A stretch of DNA of 64,000 nt from an uncultured Ignavibacteriota bacterium (GCA_903900335.1 CAIUMP010000062.1:1-64000); one strand, 5' to 3'. Counted from the stretch's first letter, positions 36,928 to 46,251 are shown. Notes: generated by a model not told the origin, from the letters alone. Numbers and translations: made by a program.

Positions 36928-37872
36928 TCAGAAGGTAATCATTTCATTTGCCGAAACTCGCACACCTAGGAGAAAGTACTCCGTCGAGCGAGGGATCGGT
37001 GTCTGCCCATCGTCTTGCCAGCGCTCTGAGCCAAGATAGAACTGGATTCGGCTGGCGCGACCTTCATAAGAGTATCCTAATTCTCCATGGTAATCCGTGA
37101 CCAGTTTCGAGACGGATCCGAACCGATTGAGAAAACCTGAATTCGGGCTGAAGGCAGAAAAATTCGAATTCACCATCAAATAAACGGAGCTACGCTCCCA
37201 TTCTGCAATCTTCGAGCAAATCGACTCACCAAACGACCACGCGAGATGGTTGAACTCCGTGCCGATGCCAGAGTCAGAAAAGGGGAGCCGATAGTCTTCC
37301 CGAATGAGATAGGCGTCGCTGTGCAGCCACGCTCGTGTCGGGACATGCATTCCAAGCAGCGTCGGAGAGTTCCAGATGGCTTTGGCGGAGAGAGAGCAGT
37401 AAATGAGTGTTCTACCACCAAAGACGTCACTGTACTGGCCGGGATCACCGTTGTCAATGTCATGACGGCAGCGGTAGATGGTGCCGAGTTGCCAATCGAA
37501 GCGATCACTCTCATGAACGGCGTATACCAGCCCCTCCTCCCACATCGCTCCGTGGGGGTTAAAGGTGATGTCGTTGTGCGTGTCGGCGATGAGTTCCATT
37601 CCAGCGAAACCAAACAGGGATTTGTCGCCGCCGTAACGCGCAAATTCAAACGCCGCACCCGTTGTGATGGACCATCCCCATCGGTCGCTGTCGCTGCCAA
37701 AGCCGCGCTGGACCTGGGCCCAATAGCCATCGTGATCGAAAATGGAAGTGGTATCGGCCTTGCCGAACCATTTTGGATGCAATAGGAAGCCGCGAGTGGG
37801 GAAAATCGGGCCCGCGAAGGAAACCGAGGACCAACAAGTGAACAGCAGGATGAAGAGGAATTTTCTGAACAT
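36928..37872 (-). CDS. Exported protein of unknown function, probable outer-membrane barrel
   Basis: 314 residues, signal peptide (MFRKFLFILLFTCWSSVSFA). The mature part is rich in Trp, Tyr and Phe with alternating strands (GYWAQVQRGFGSDSDRWGWS, FEFARYGGDKSLFGFAGMEL, RIQFYLGSERWQDD) and ends in Phe (SANEMITF), which suggests a beta-barrel inserted by the BAM machinery. It is possibly related to DUF1207-type proteins, but I cannot confirm this by eye. It converges on zapA and is divergent from sucD, so the 177-base gap at 37873-38049 is a shared promoter region. Confidence 0.72.
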   Translation of the reverse strand: MFRKFLFILLFTCWSSVSFAGPIFPTRGFLLHPKWFGKADTTSIFDHDGYWAQVQRGFGSDSDRWGWSITTGAAFEFARYGGDKSLFGFAGMELIADTHNDITFNPHGAMWEEGLVYAVHESDRFDWQLGTIYRCRHDIDNGDPGQYSDVFGGRTLIYCSLSAKAIWNSPTLLGMHVPTRAWLHSDAYLIREDYRLPFSDSGIGTEFNHLAWSFGESICSKIAEWERSSVYLMVNSNFSAFSPNSGFLNRFGSVSKLVTDYHGELGYSYEGRASRIQFYLGSERWQDDGQTPIPRSTEYFLLGVRVSANEMITF

Positions 37873-37961
37873 TCTTGGGTATCCGTTTGTATAACGCTCA
37901 ATCGCGTGAATTCCGATTATGAACAGAAGGCCAGATGCAAAGTGCCCTTAGAGAAAAGTCG

Positions 37962-37969
37962 TATTTTTG
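37962..37969 (+). promoter_or_regulatory. Bacteroidetes-type -7 element upstream of sucD
   Basis: TATTTTTG followed by CACTC, 80 bases before the sucD ATG. The same extended string (TATTTTTGCACTC) occurs upstream of the VOC gene on the other strand (59168-59180). No convincing -33 TTG. Confidence 0.4.
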
Positions 37970-38049
37970 CACTCTAGGCTTCCCATCAAACGTTGGAACA
38001 CTTGGACATTAGGGGTCCGGTTAAACCACATTAGATCAATCAAGAATTA

Positions 38050-38922
38050 ATGAGCGTATTAGTCAATAAGAATACACGCCTTGTGGTACAGGGCATCACT
38101 GGCAGCGAAGGCGCTTTTCACACCGGGCAAATGCGCGAATACGGCACAAACGTCGTCGCGGGCGTTACTCCCGGCAAGGGCGGGACAATGCATGAAGGCG
38201 TGCCTGTGTTCAACACGGTTGCCGACGCCGTCCGCGAGACGGGCGCAAATGCCTCCTGTATCTTTGTGCCCCCTCCCTTCGCGGCAGATGCGATTTTAGA
38301 GGCGATCGACAGCGAGATTCCGCTTGTTGTCTGCATCACCGAAGGCATTCCGGTCAAGGATATGATCTCGGTTTATGCCAAGGTCAAGCGTTCGAAAACG
38401 GTGCTGATCGGACCGAACTGCCCCGGCGTTATCACTCCCGGCGAGGCGAAGATCGGCATCATGCCGGGATTCATCCACATGCCGGGTCGTGTGGGTATTA
38501 TATCTCGCTCCGGTACGCTCACGTATGAGGCCGTGAAGCAGCTTACGGATGAGGGTCTCGGACAATCCACCGCAATTGGTATTGGCGGCGATCCGATCAT
38601 CGGTACGAAGTTCATCGACGCCATCAAGCTGTTCGCGGATGATGCGGATACCGATGCCGTCATCATGATCGGCGAGATCGGCGGCACCGCCGAGGAAGAA
38701 GCCGCAAACTGGATCGGTAAGAACTTCAAGAAGCCGGTTGTCGGCTTCATCGCTGGCCGCACGGCTCCTCCCGGACGCCGAATGGGTCATGCTGGTGCGA
38801 TCATCTCCGGCGGCAAGGGCACAGCCGATGAGAAGATGAAGACGATGGTGGAGAACGGAATTATGGTTGTGGATTCGCCTGCGCTGTTGGGCGAGACTGT
38901 CCGCAAAGCACTCGGCAAGTAA
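38050..38922 (+). CDS. sucD: Succinate--CoA ligase (ADP-forming) subunit alpha
   Basis: 290 residues, full length. CoA-binding Rossmann domain ([22 protein letters not shown]), the conserved [20 protein letters not shown], and the phosphohistidine in [19 protein letters not shown] near residue 245. It interconverts succinyl-CoA and succinate with substrate-level phosphorylation in the citric acid cycle. The beta subunit (sucC) is not next to it. Its stop codon overlaps the start of the rhodanese gene by one base. Confidence 0.96.
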   Translation: MSVLVNKNTRLVVQGITGSEGAFHTGQMREYGTNVVAGVTPGKGGTMHEGVPVFNTVADAVRETGANASCIFVPPPFAADAILEAIDSEIPLVVCITEGIPVKDMISVYAKVKRSKTVLIGPNCPGVITPGEAKIGIMPGFIHMPGRVGIISRSGTLTYEAVKQLTDEGLGQSTAIGIGGDPIIGTKFIDAIKLFADDADTDAVIMIGEIGGTAEEEAANWIGKNFKKPVVGFIAGRTAPPGRRMGHAGAIISGGKGTADEKMKTMVENGIMVVDSPALLGETVRKALGK

Positions 38923-39305
38923 TGGCAGCGCACACGCACGGTGAGGGCTTCCTGAAGATCGTGAACGCGTCGAAGGCACGCGTTCGCGAGACGGATATTG
39001 CCGGTGCGGATGCGCGGATAGCCGCGAATCCATCTGCAATTCTCGTTGACGTTCGGGAGGACGACGAATTCCGCACTGAGCATGTGAAGGGCGCGACGCA
39101 CATCGGCAAGGGCGTCATAGAGCGGGACATCGAGAAGCTCGTCCCGGAAAAAGCCACCGAGCTCCTGCTCTATTGCGGCGGCGGCTTCCGCTCCGCTCTC
39201 GCTGCCGATGCATTGCAGCAGATGGGCTACACGAATGTCGTTTCCGTCGATGGCGGATTCAAGGCGTTCAAGGCATCGGGCAAAGAAATGGAAAGCGGCG
39301 ACTGA
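38922..39305 (+). CDS. Rhodanese-like domain protein
   Basis: 127 residues, one rhodanese domain (about 25-122). Key segments are ILVDVREDDEFRTEHVKGATHIG and the active-site loop LLLYCGGGFRSA with Cys85, which would carry a persulfide. The loop lacks the charged residues of thiosulfate-specific enzymes, so the donor is uncertain. No signal peptide: cytoplasmic. Start ATG overlaps the sucD stop (TAATG), so translation is probably coupled. Confidence 0.88.
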   Translation: MAAHTHGEGFLKIVNASKARVRETDIAGADARIAANPSAILVDVREDDEFRTEHVKGATHIGKGVIERDIEKLVPEKATELLLYCGGGFRSALAADALQQMGYTNVVSVDGGFKAFKASGKEMESGD

Positions 39306-39306
39306 C

Positions 39307-39816
39307 GTGCTTTTAGCCGCCCTACTCGCCTCCGCTGCACTGCAACTGAGTCCGATAGACTCTCACCGCGTTGCAGCGATTGATACCCCCGCATACTGGT
39401 CCCCTGTGTATCGTGATTCTGTCGCGAAGTATGCAGGCCGATTGGCGACCTATCAGGCAGAGCTATACAGCTATGATATGGGAATGTCGGCAGCGATGTT
39501 GCCGGTTGCGGGAGAGGCCTATGTCAACAGGCCAATTACAGGTATCGCATTTTCGGTCGCCAGATTGGGGAGCTTATCCGCTTCGGTGGTCGGTGCCGTC
39601 CGACTAATAAAGGGCAGCCCCAATACACCACTGGATATTGGTCTGCTGGCCGGAGGACTGGTCGGTGTCGTGCTCCTGAAGTGGTGGGAGATTTCGGATG
39701 TGATGCACAGCATATCCAGAATCAATGAGGATCTTGTTCGGAAATGGCGGATTGCAACGGCGGATGTGGAGCCGGGGTCGATTCGCTACCCTACTCGGGG
39801 AATGAGTAACGAGTAA
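39307..39816 (+). CDS. Membrane/exported protein of unknown function (DUF5683-like pattern)
   Basis: 169 residues from a GTG at 39307, one base after the rhodanese stop; an in-frame ATG at 39208 lies inside the rhodanese gene and reads as out-of-frame sequence up to this GTG. It has a hydrophobic N-terminus (VLLAALLASAAL, possible signal), then SAAMLPVAGEAYVNRPITGIAF, two hydrophobic stretches and a WWEISDVMHSISRINEDL tail. The layout (a LPG-like turn before a Tyr/Asn helix, then a small helix pair) recalls DUF5683 of Bacteroidota, with low confidence. Its stop codon lies inside the repeat that follows. Confidence 0.6.
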   Translation: MLLAALLASAALQLSPIDSHRVAAIDTPAYWSPVYRDSVAKYAGRLATYQAELYSYDMGMSAAMLPVAGEAYVNRPITGIAFSVARLGSLSASVVGAVRLIKGSPNTPLDIGLLAGGLVGVVLLKWWEISDVMHSISRINEDLVRKWRIATADVEPGSIRYPTRGMSNE

Positions 39817-39918
39817 CGGGTAACGAGTTGGGGAAAGATTGCGTTAGGGCCGCTCGAATTGTACGAAAGTTACCGTCACAAATCACTCGTTACTCGTTAC
39901 CCATCACCCGTTACTACC
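39804..39918. repeat. Inverted heptamer-type repeats before ndk
   Basis: Left arm GAGTAACGAGTAACGGGTAA (39804 onward) and right arm ACTCGTTACTCGTTACCC then ATCACCCGTTAC (39886-39914) are imperfect inverted repeats, both built from the unit GAGTAAC. About 55 bases separate them. The left arm includes the stop codon of the previous gene; the right arm ends a few bases before the ndk ATG. It could form a long hairpin in the RNA. Confidence 0.8.
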
Positions 39919-39919
39919 C

Positions 39920-40345
39920 ATGATCGAAAGAACACTTTGCATTCTCAAGCCTGACGCCGTTAGCGCGGGCAATACCGGCAATATCATCGCGCACATCCAG
40001 AAGGAAGGCTTTCGCATTCTTGGTCTGAAGATGGTCGCGCTCTCTGGCAAGGCTGCCAGCAAGTTTTACGAGGTCCACAAAGAGCGCCCATTTTATGCCG
40101 GTCTGGTAGAGTTCATGTCCAGTGGCGCCTGTGTGCCGATCGCTCTCGAAAAGGAGAATGCGATTGCCGAGTGGCGCCGCGTCATCGGCTCCACTGACCC
40201 CGCCGAAGCCGCCGACGGCACCATCCGTAAGCTCTACGCCAAGAACAAAGGCGAGAACGCCGTTCACGGCTCTGACTCCGTAGAAAATGGTTTAAGGGAG
40301 ATTGCTTTCTTCTTTACTGAAGCTGAGTTAGCGGATCTCGCGTAA
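39920..40345 (+). CDS. ndk: Nucleoside-diphosphate kinase
   Basis: 141 residues, normal length. Starts MIERTLCILKPDAV and has the phosphohistidine in the signature NAVHGSDSVENGLREI near residue 118. It balances nucleoside triphosphate pools. The start follows a repeat tract with no Shine-Dalgarno sequence. Confidence 0.97.
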   Translation: MIERTLCILKPDAVSAGNTGNIIAHIQKEGFRILGLKMVALSGKAASKFYEVHKERPFYAGLVEFMSSGACVPIALEKENAIAEWRRVIGSTDPAEAADGTIRKLYAKNKGENAVHGSDSVENGLREIAFFFTEAELADLA

Positions 40346-40416
40346 GCTATCTGCGTCGTATCTTCGAGAACTCCCGATCAATGTGAACTGGGTGGTATAC
40401 TCAGTTCACTTCACAG

Positions 40417-40965
40417 ATGCTAAAACGGCTTCGTCGGCTTACCCAGGAAGTCCTCCACAAAAATCCGTGGTGGGAATACCGACACGACCGTTATCTGCAT
40501 CCTGATGACTCAGAAGGCGAGTTTTTCTACATTCACACGCCGGGAGCAGTTTTCGTTATTCCCGAGCTACCGGATGGCCGCGTGCTGATGCTCCGGCAAT
40601 TCCGGTATTTGAATCAGCGGATATCGTTGGAGTTTGTCGGCGGGGGACTGAAGGCCGAATTGACGCACGAGCAAGCGGCGCGGGAGGAACTCCTGGAAGA
40701 GGGTGGATATGAAGCCGCAGAACTGATCCCTCTTGGTTGGTTCAACCCCATGAATGGTGCAAGCGACGAGGAATGCCACGTCTTTGTTGCGCGCGGACTC
40801 ACTCCAGCAATCTCTAAACCAGAAATAAGTGAAGAATTTGAGCCAGTCGCTGTTACCTTTGAAGAACTCAGTGGTCTAATACAGCAGGGAGAGATATGGG
40901 ACGGAATGACACTTGCGGCTTTCAGCCTCTACTGCTTCGGAACGGACCTCTCTAAATCACGTTGA
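40417..40965 (+). CDS. Nudix hydrolase, ADP-ribose pyrophosphatase-like
   Basis: 182 residues with one Nudix domain (about 40-175). It opens with a short helical segment and FFYIHTPGAVFVIPELPDGRVLMLRQFRYLNQ, typical of ADP-sugar pyrophosphatases (NUDT5/NudF branch). The Nudix box GGGLKAELTHEQAAREELLEEGG is present, but the Arg is one residue out of register: the usual REL(x)EE reads REELLEE. The metal-binding Glu pair is kept. Substrate probably ADP-ribose or a nucleotide sugar. Alone after ndk. Confidence 0.85.
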   Translation: MLKRLRRLTQEVLHKNPWWEYRHDRYLHPDDSEGEFFYIHTPGAVFVIPELPDGRVLMLRQFRYLNQRISLEFVGGGLKAELTHEQAAREELLEEGGYEAAELIPLGWFNPMNGASDEECHVFVARGLTPAISKPEISEEFEPVAVTFEELSGLIQQGEIWDGMTLAAFSLYCFGTDLSKSR

Positions 40966-40986
40966 TAAAGCCGCTGAACAAAAAAT

Positions 40987-42111
40987 ATGCGCCAGGTCAA
41001 AATTACAGTCGTATTCTTACTATTAGGATTCGCAGCTTCCGCTCACGGGCAGAAGCAGGCGGGAGGGAAGCCGGATTTCCGCTTGCATTTTCACGAGGGT
41101 GATGTACGTCGTGTGCAACTAACGGAGATACTTCGACTGATGATGCACTTTCCTCAGGTCGAGGCCGGAGATGCCAAGCCGAGCGTCCGAACCTCGAATT
41201 ATTCGTTTACGGAGACCGTCGAGAAGCTCCTGCCCGATGGCTCAGCTATTATCGGTGCTTCGCTAGACTCGTTTACTACGACTATTACTATCGGCGAAGG
41301 CAAGGATGCGGAAGATTTCTTCCATTTTAACTCGGCGGTTGACTGGGATATTCAACACACGTTCCACGACATAAAGACGCTCCCTCGTGCCCAGTTTCTT
41401 GGACAAACCATCCGATTTACGATGCGACCTGATGGGACCGTACATGATTTTCAGAATCTTAGCGCTTTCCATGATAATGCTGTCGGTAAGGGGTATGACT
41501 ACGATGTAGTCCACGCGATGCTTTCTCTGTCAGACTCCTTACGGGTTGGACAGATGCTGGAATTAGGGGCAGGCGGGCTCGCTGGACTCGAAGGAACGTA
41601 CAGATCTTCTTCCACCGCTACAGAAATTTCCATTTTGCGAGAAGTTCACTCCAGACTAAAGGACAACCATACTCTGGTGCTTCGCGCTAAATATTCCAAT
41701 CCTCCTGCTAGGATTGAATATTTGGAGGGGATCGCGACTCCAATGGGGATAATGAAGTTTGAAGGGGGTGGCTCCGGAGAGCTAACTTTTAAGGATGGGT
41801 TCATCGCCAACTCACGCTACTGTGACACTGCCAACGTTGTGCTCGCAGTGGATGTTGATACCGTGCCTGAAGAAATCACACGCGTCGTAACGACGGAGGT
41901 CAGCTCCGTTCCGGTGCTTCGGGGAAATAAGATCACGGTGAAAGAAATTGAGAGCCACCGAGGCATCGTGAAAAGACCCCCCGAGAATGAGCCAGACATC
42001 ATCCTCGACCCCGCAACTGGAAAGTTTGTCCGGCCATCGAAACGTAACGCTCTGCCAACTAGCGGGCAGGATTCGACAGTTAAGTCGCAGCCGATGCCCG
42101 ATCCTAAATAG
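40987..42111 (+). CDS. Exported protein of unknown function (DUF6263-like)
   Basis: 374 residues; signal peptide (VVFLLLGFAASAHG) and a mature chain of long beta-strands (LHFHEGDVRRVQLTEILRLMM, HTLVLRAKYSNPPARIEYLEG) with a disordered, Pro/Lys-rich C-terminus. The arrangement of a hydrophilic beta protein with TxT-type strands and the next gene being of the same type suggest a pair of periplasmic or surface proteins of the DUF6263 kind. No catalytic residues are recognisable. Its C-terminal codons and the following leader are overlapped by an alternate reading frame that joins the next gene, which I do not accept as coding. Confidence 0.75.
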   Translation: MRQVKITVVFLLLGFAASAHGQKQAGGKPDFRLHFHEGDVRRVQLTEILRLMMHFPQVEAGDAKPSVRTSNYSFTETVEKLLPDGSAIIGASLDSFTTTITIGEGKDAEDFFHFNSAVDWDIQHTFHDIKTLPRAQFLGQTIRFTMRPDGTVHDFQNLSAFHDNAVGKGYDYDVVHAMLSLSDSLRVGQMLELGAGGLAGLEGTYRSSSTATEISILREVHSRLKDNHTLVLRAKYSNPPARIEYLEGIATPMGIMKFEGGGSGELTFKDGFIANSRYCDTANVVLAVDVDTVPEEITRVVTTEVSSVPVLRGNKITVKEIESHRGIVKRPPENEPDIILDPATGKFVRPSKRNALPTSGQDSTVKSQPMPDPK

Positions 42112-42142
42112 AAAATTTTTTATTCATCCAAAGCATACTCGT

Positions 42143-43213
42143 TTGACTACTCATCGCATTTTCCTCAGCCTTGTACTGACAAGTTCACTCCTGTTTGCCC
42201 AATGCGGCAAGAAAGACGCCGCCCCAGAACACGCGGGTGGGAAGGCCGTCGTCGACACGAACCAGAAAGCAGAACTGGTCAAGATAGCAGACGCCAATCA
42301 TCACCTGTTCTTTCATCCGGTGGTAGGTACCATTGGCAGATATCACATCGTTGATCGGATGACCCGGACGTTTAGTGATCAAATGCCTGACGGTAAGATC
42401 ACCAAGCAGACCGTGACGAACACAACCGATTTCTATGTACGCCAAACGGTGAAATCGGTCGGGAAGGACAGTAGCGTTGAACTCACCTACCGGGTTGATT
42501 CTATTGAATTGCGCTCAGAGCGCGACACGATGAAGGTTCACTATTCTAGCGGCAAGGCCGCTGACCGGAAGGATGACCGTTTTCATGAATTCAATCTCTT
42601 GCTCGGCAAGGAGTTTTCGATTTCTACAAATAAATATGGCGATCCCGACAGCATTACCGATTCTAAGAACGTAGAAAGCGCTCTCTTAGCGAGCGCTCCA
42701 GACACGATTCGTACGAAGCCTGAAGTGAAAGCCAAGGCCACACAGTTGGCGAAGGAGTTGATCGGTCAGGTTATCAATTCCTACGTGATGCACATACTTG
42801 CGCATAGTCCCACAAGGGCGCTTGTGAAGGACACCACATGGCACAATGTCTCAGAAGTTAACCTCGAAGTCGCCCGCGGCCTGAGCTTCCCAGTTACCGT
42901 TGATGCCTCCGAAACAGTTCACGGATTGGAAAAGCGTGGGGACAAAGTTCTTGCCGTGCTGGAAGACCATACCTCTAGCACACCGAAGCAAACAGTCATC
43001 GACGAAGGAGAGGCGAAAGCTACCGTCAACAACTTCGCGGCGAGTTCTCGAAGTGTTACTCGCATCGAGGATGCGACAGGTTTACTCGTCCATCGAACCA
43101 CGGAGGAGAAACGAAGCTTTACGTTCTTGATCGAAAGCAAGCAGCACCCATCTGAGAAGCGACTGATCTCGCAAGATGGCTCCGAGACGATGACCGCCGA
43201 ATTGATTGAATAG
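42143..43213 (+). CDS. Exported protein, paralogue-like to the previous gene (DUF6263-like)
   Basis: 356 residues from the TTG at 42143 (MTTHRIFLSLVLTSSLLFAQC), which gives a good signal peptide and a Cys at 21. The lipobox FAQC is poor, so lipid attachment is uncertain. The frame stays open upstream to 41987, but that part overlaps the previous gene and lacks a signal. The mature protein contains VVGTIGRYHIVDRMTRTFSDQM, YVRQTVKSVGKDSSVELTYRVD and a VIDEGEAKATVNNF-rich region, in strands like the previous gene. The unusual start codon makes the N-terminus tentative. Confidence 0.65.
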   Translation: MTTHRIFLSLVLTSSLLFAQCGKKDAAPEHAGGKAVVDTNQKAELVKIADANHHLFFHPVVGTIGRYHIVDRMTRTFSDQMPDGKITKQTVTNTTDFYVRQTVKSVGKDSSVELTYRVDSIELRSERDTMKVHYSSGKAADRKDDRFHEFNLLLGKEFSISTNKYGDPDSITDSKNVESALLASAPDTIRTKPEVKAKATQLAKELIGQVINSYVMHILAHSPTRALVKDTTWHNVSEVNLEVARGLSFPVTVDASETVHGLEKRGDKVLAVLEDHTSSTPKQTVIDEGEAKATVNNFAASSRSVTRIEDATGLLVHRTTEEKRSFTFLIESKQHPSEKRLISQDGSETMTAELIE

Positions 43214-43405
43214 TTTGTCCAGGGTTAATTATTTTACCCCGATACTACAAACAACGGAATTCCTAGCTTGCATTGGAGGTTCGTACCATAGAGACGCGCT
43301 TGGTTGGAAAGCTTTCCTTTTGTGTTAGGATCGTTTCCCCCCTCACCTGGCGTGCTTCGATCGTGACTACTCCAATATAAACGAAAGCCAGACCACCGTC
43401 CGTAC

Positions 43406-45775
43406 ATGTCGAACGATTCCGAGGAAACCCGCTCCAGAGGCCGAACGGAGAAAGGGTCAAAGGCTCCGAAGAAAATTGTTTTCGATGATTTCCAAATTAC
43501 CCGATCCGAGCAGACCGCTCAGGTTGAGGAGGAGCGGCGTGTTTGGAAAGAACGAGAGGAGCGCGTGGAACAGCAGAAATCAGGGCTGTTCCGCTTCGCG
43601 GTACCCCGAATTAAATCGTTGAAGGATGAGATGCTTGGAGTGCAGAATAAATTGCCCTTCCTTCGCCGTAACCAACGGGATGAAGTAGCCAGACCAGAAC
43701 AATTAAATGAGAGTATCGTGAGCGGTTCGCAGGAGCCATTCTTTGCGGAGCACGAAAGATCTGTCGTAAGAGTAAGTCGAGCCACACCATCCGCAGAACC
43801 ACGAGCAACCACTGCCCCGGCTGCGTCTGGGTTGCGCGAACAACAGGAAATGCGGAAGGAAGTTATGCAAGGCGCGGGCTCTGCTGACCCCGCTCACGTT
43901 AAAACCCACATTGAAGATCCAATCGGTACTTCTGCCGAAGATGATTTCGTCGACGAGGTCTCGGAGGAGGAGGAGAATTTTGTGGAAGAACCATTCGCGG
44001 AAGAAGAAGAGGATTTTGAAGAGGCAGACGATTCTGAGGTTGCCTTTGAATTGGAAACTGATTTCTCGGTTGAGTCATCAATAGACGCAGTTAGCCGCGA
44101 GCCAGCGGTGGATTTTCAGATGGATGCTGAGGAAGTCGCACCCGAGATTGTCGAGCAGTTCGAACAACCGGAGTTTGAGATACCTCTTGAGCCCAAAATT
44201 GAACCAACGCACAAAGCCTTCTTGGATTCTCTTCGCTCATTTGATTCCGTGCCCCGTCGCGCTCACGAAGCCAGAGATCCGCGTGCCGACTTTGTAGTAT
44301 TACTTGGTGAACTGCTCGACATCCTTCGTGAGCAGGTCGATGCCACGAGTGCGATGTTCTTCTGGGTCAATTCAAAGCGCCAGCAGTTAGTGCTGGAGTC
44401 GGCGGCGCTTGACGACCGCGCATACCAATTCCTGGCCTCTGACAAACGCTTTCCGATCGAGTTGGACGCGGTGAGTCGTATCGTTAATCGTCGTAAGCCG
44501 GAGTTGCTTTCTTCCATTCCAGCACAGGCGGAGCTCGACCTCATACCCTATTATCGGGAGGCATTTGGCATCGCTTCGTTTGCCGGGATGCCAGTACTCT
44601 TCGGTGATGGGATTGTCGCTGTCCTGACGGTAGATTCGGAGGTAGAAGAGAACTTCACCGCGGAGACCCTTCGGATACTGACGAATCACTCGAAGCTCAT
44701 CTCTGGCCTCATCCGCTCCTACATTGAGCAGTACGATTTGCTGTCCTCGGCGCGGACGCTGGATGCCGCGCGAAAGTTGCACCAAATAGTGAGCCCGGAT
44801 TCCTCGGTTCGCTTGCGGGATCAGCGCAAGAATCCAGACTATGTCCTACGAGCGCTTACGGAGGCCGCTGGTGAGATCATTGATTGGGATTGGCTTGCCG
44901 CTACGTCGTTCGATGAAACTCGCCGGCAGTGGTCTATCTCAAGTCTTCAATCGAAGCGTGGCGGTGCCTACGTACCCCCAATGACCGCGATATCGCTAAC
45001 AGAGAGCTTCGTGGGAAAATGTCTGCAGAGCGGGAAGAGTATGCGGCACGATGCACTCGGAGCCCAGAGTATTCGCTTTAATATCGAAGAAGATCGCTCA
45101 TCCGCTGTCGGGCATTCCTTTCTCGTGATCCCGATTCGAACAACCAATAAGAACTATGGCGCTCTCGCCATCGAGCACTCAGACAAGGCGCGCTATACGG
45201 ACGCGGACGTAGAAACTCTGGAGCACCTGGCACGAAGTGCCGCCGCTGCTCTTGAGATCATTGCGCTCAGCGAAATTGTGGGTGAGAGATCCATGACAGA
45301 CCTGTTGACAAACACGTTCAACAAACGAGGTCTCGTAATGCGCGCGAAGGAAGAGCTTACCCGAGCAATGGAATTTGATGAACCGCTTACATTCGTCTTA
45401 TTCGAGATCGATGGTGCCTCCGAGTTTGCGTCCCGTTTTTCTCAGGAGGATTCTGATACCATCGTGCTGGCACTAACGCGATTGCTGCGATTTAGCGGAA
45501 GAACCTTCGATGTGATCGCCCGAACTGGCGATTTCACCTTTGCTGTCATGCTCATCAGGATGACTGATGAGGAAGCCTACCTGTGGAGCGAGAAGATGCG
45601 GAAGATGATCGTGAGCGAAGTGATTGCGATCGGGAAGCGGAGCTTTTCGGTAACCGTCTCGATCGGAGTGTCTGGCGCAAGAAGGGATGGCACAGTGGAT
45701 GAGTTGATCGCTGGGGCAGAGTTGGCACTGGAGCGGGCCCGTGAGGTCGGTGGCAACAATGTGATCGTGTACTGA
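43406..45775 (+). CDS. GAF domain protein with degenerate GGDEF domain
   Basis: 789 residues. 1-280 is a disordered, acidic and Lys-rich region with an RxxRRNQ cluster and Glu-rich tract; about 290-450 and 470-620 are GAF domains (IASFAGMPVLFGDGIVAVLTVDSE, FLVIPIRTTNKNYGALAIEHSD). The C-terminal 165 residues are a GGDEF fold (DLLTNTFNKRGLVMRAKEEL, VSIGVSGARRDGTVDELIAGAELALERA), but the signature GG(D/E)EF is replaced by TGDFTF (about residues 707-712) and the preceding GTP-binding segment is also altered. It probably does not make c-di-GMP, and may act as a binding or sensor protein. No membrane segment; it stands alone. Confidence 0.85.
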   Translation: MSNDSEETRSRGRTEKGSKAPKKIVFDDFQITRSEQTAQVEEERRVWKEREERVEQQKSGLFRFAVPRIKSLKDEMLGVQNKLPFLRRNQRDEVARPEQLNESIVSGSQEPFFAEHERSVVRVSRATPSAEPRATTAPAASGLREQQEMRKEVMQGAGSADPAHVKTHIEDPIGTSAEDDFVDEVSEEEENFVEEPFAEEEEDFEEADDSEVAFELETDFSVESSIDAVSREPAVDFQMDAEEVAPEIVEQFEQPEFEIPLEPKIEPTHKAFLDSLRSFDSVPRRAHEARDPRADFVVLLGELLDILREQVDATSAMFFWVNSKRQQLVLESAALDDRAYQFLASDKRFPIELDAVSRIVNRRKPELLSSIPAQAELDLIPYYREAFGIASFAGMPVLFGDGIVAVLTVDSEVEENFTAETLRILTNHSKLISGLIRSYIEQYDLLSSARTLDAARKLHQIVSPDSSVRLRDQRKNPDYVLRALTEAAGEIIDWDWLAATSFDETRRQWSISSLQSKRGGAYVPPMTAISLTESFVGKCLQSGKSMRHDALGAQSIRFNIEEDRSSAVGHSFLVIPIRTTNKNYGALAIEHSDKARYTDADVETLEHLARSAAAALEIIALSEIVGERSMTDLLTNTFNKRGLVMRAKEELTRAMEFDEPLTFVLFEIDGASEFASRFSQEDSDTIVLALTRLLRFSGRTFDVIARTGDFTFAVMLIRMTDEEAYLWSEKMRKMIVSEVIAIGKRSFSVTVSIGVSGARRDGTVDELIAGAELALERAREVGGNNVIVY

Positions 45776-46251
45776 AAACGCCCTTGCCCGTTCCGACAAT
45801 ATACGACATTTTCAATCGAAATCCAAATGTTCTTCGGAACGAACGAAAATTTCGGGTCGTTCATGGAACGTACTTCGGATAAAACTGGCCCAATTAACTC
45901 AATAACGGAGATAACGAGCCTTAATATTCGAGCCTGACAGTACGGCGTGTTCTGTTCATGAGACCTCGAAATGGAATGGAATTGTCGCAGTCGCCTCGTT
46001 GGAACGAGAGGATCATTCCTCGGATACGGAGAACGTAACTCAAAATCCTGTTGATGCCGGCTCCAAAACTGTCATTACCGCTTGACGCAGATCTCTGGGC
46101 TTCCGGGCAGCTTGGAATTCTTATTGTCGAAAGCTCACTGGAGTCGCCGGTACTCGAAAACGTCTTCGCGGCCGCGCGCACATTGGTTGCACCCGCAGGC
46201 TTGAATCAGAATTTCCGACCAATATTGTCACGGACTCACTAAAGACCACGC
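45776..46251. other. Intergenic gap with no convincing gene
   Basis: 476 bases between the GAF/GGDEF gene and rpoD. A 63-codon frame (46051-46242, MMPAPKLSLPLDADLWASGQ) ends ten bases before rpoD; its composition is plausible but no family is recognised and I see no ribosome-binding site. The region most likely holds the rpoD promoter; no clear -7 element of the TAnnTTTG kind was found. Confidence 0.4.

Noticed and set aside
41987-42142. N-terminal extension of the second DUF6263-like gene
   Set aside because: It overlaps the C-terminal codons of the previous gene in another frame and lacks a signal peptide; the TTG at 42143 gives a normal signal peptide.
46051-46242. 63-codon frame before rpoD
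   Set aside because: No recognisable family or ribosome-binding site; listed in the gap description only as a possibility.
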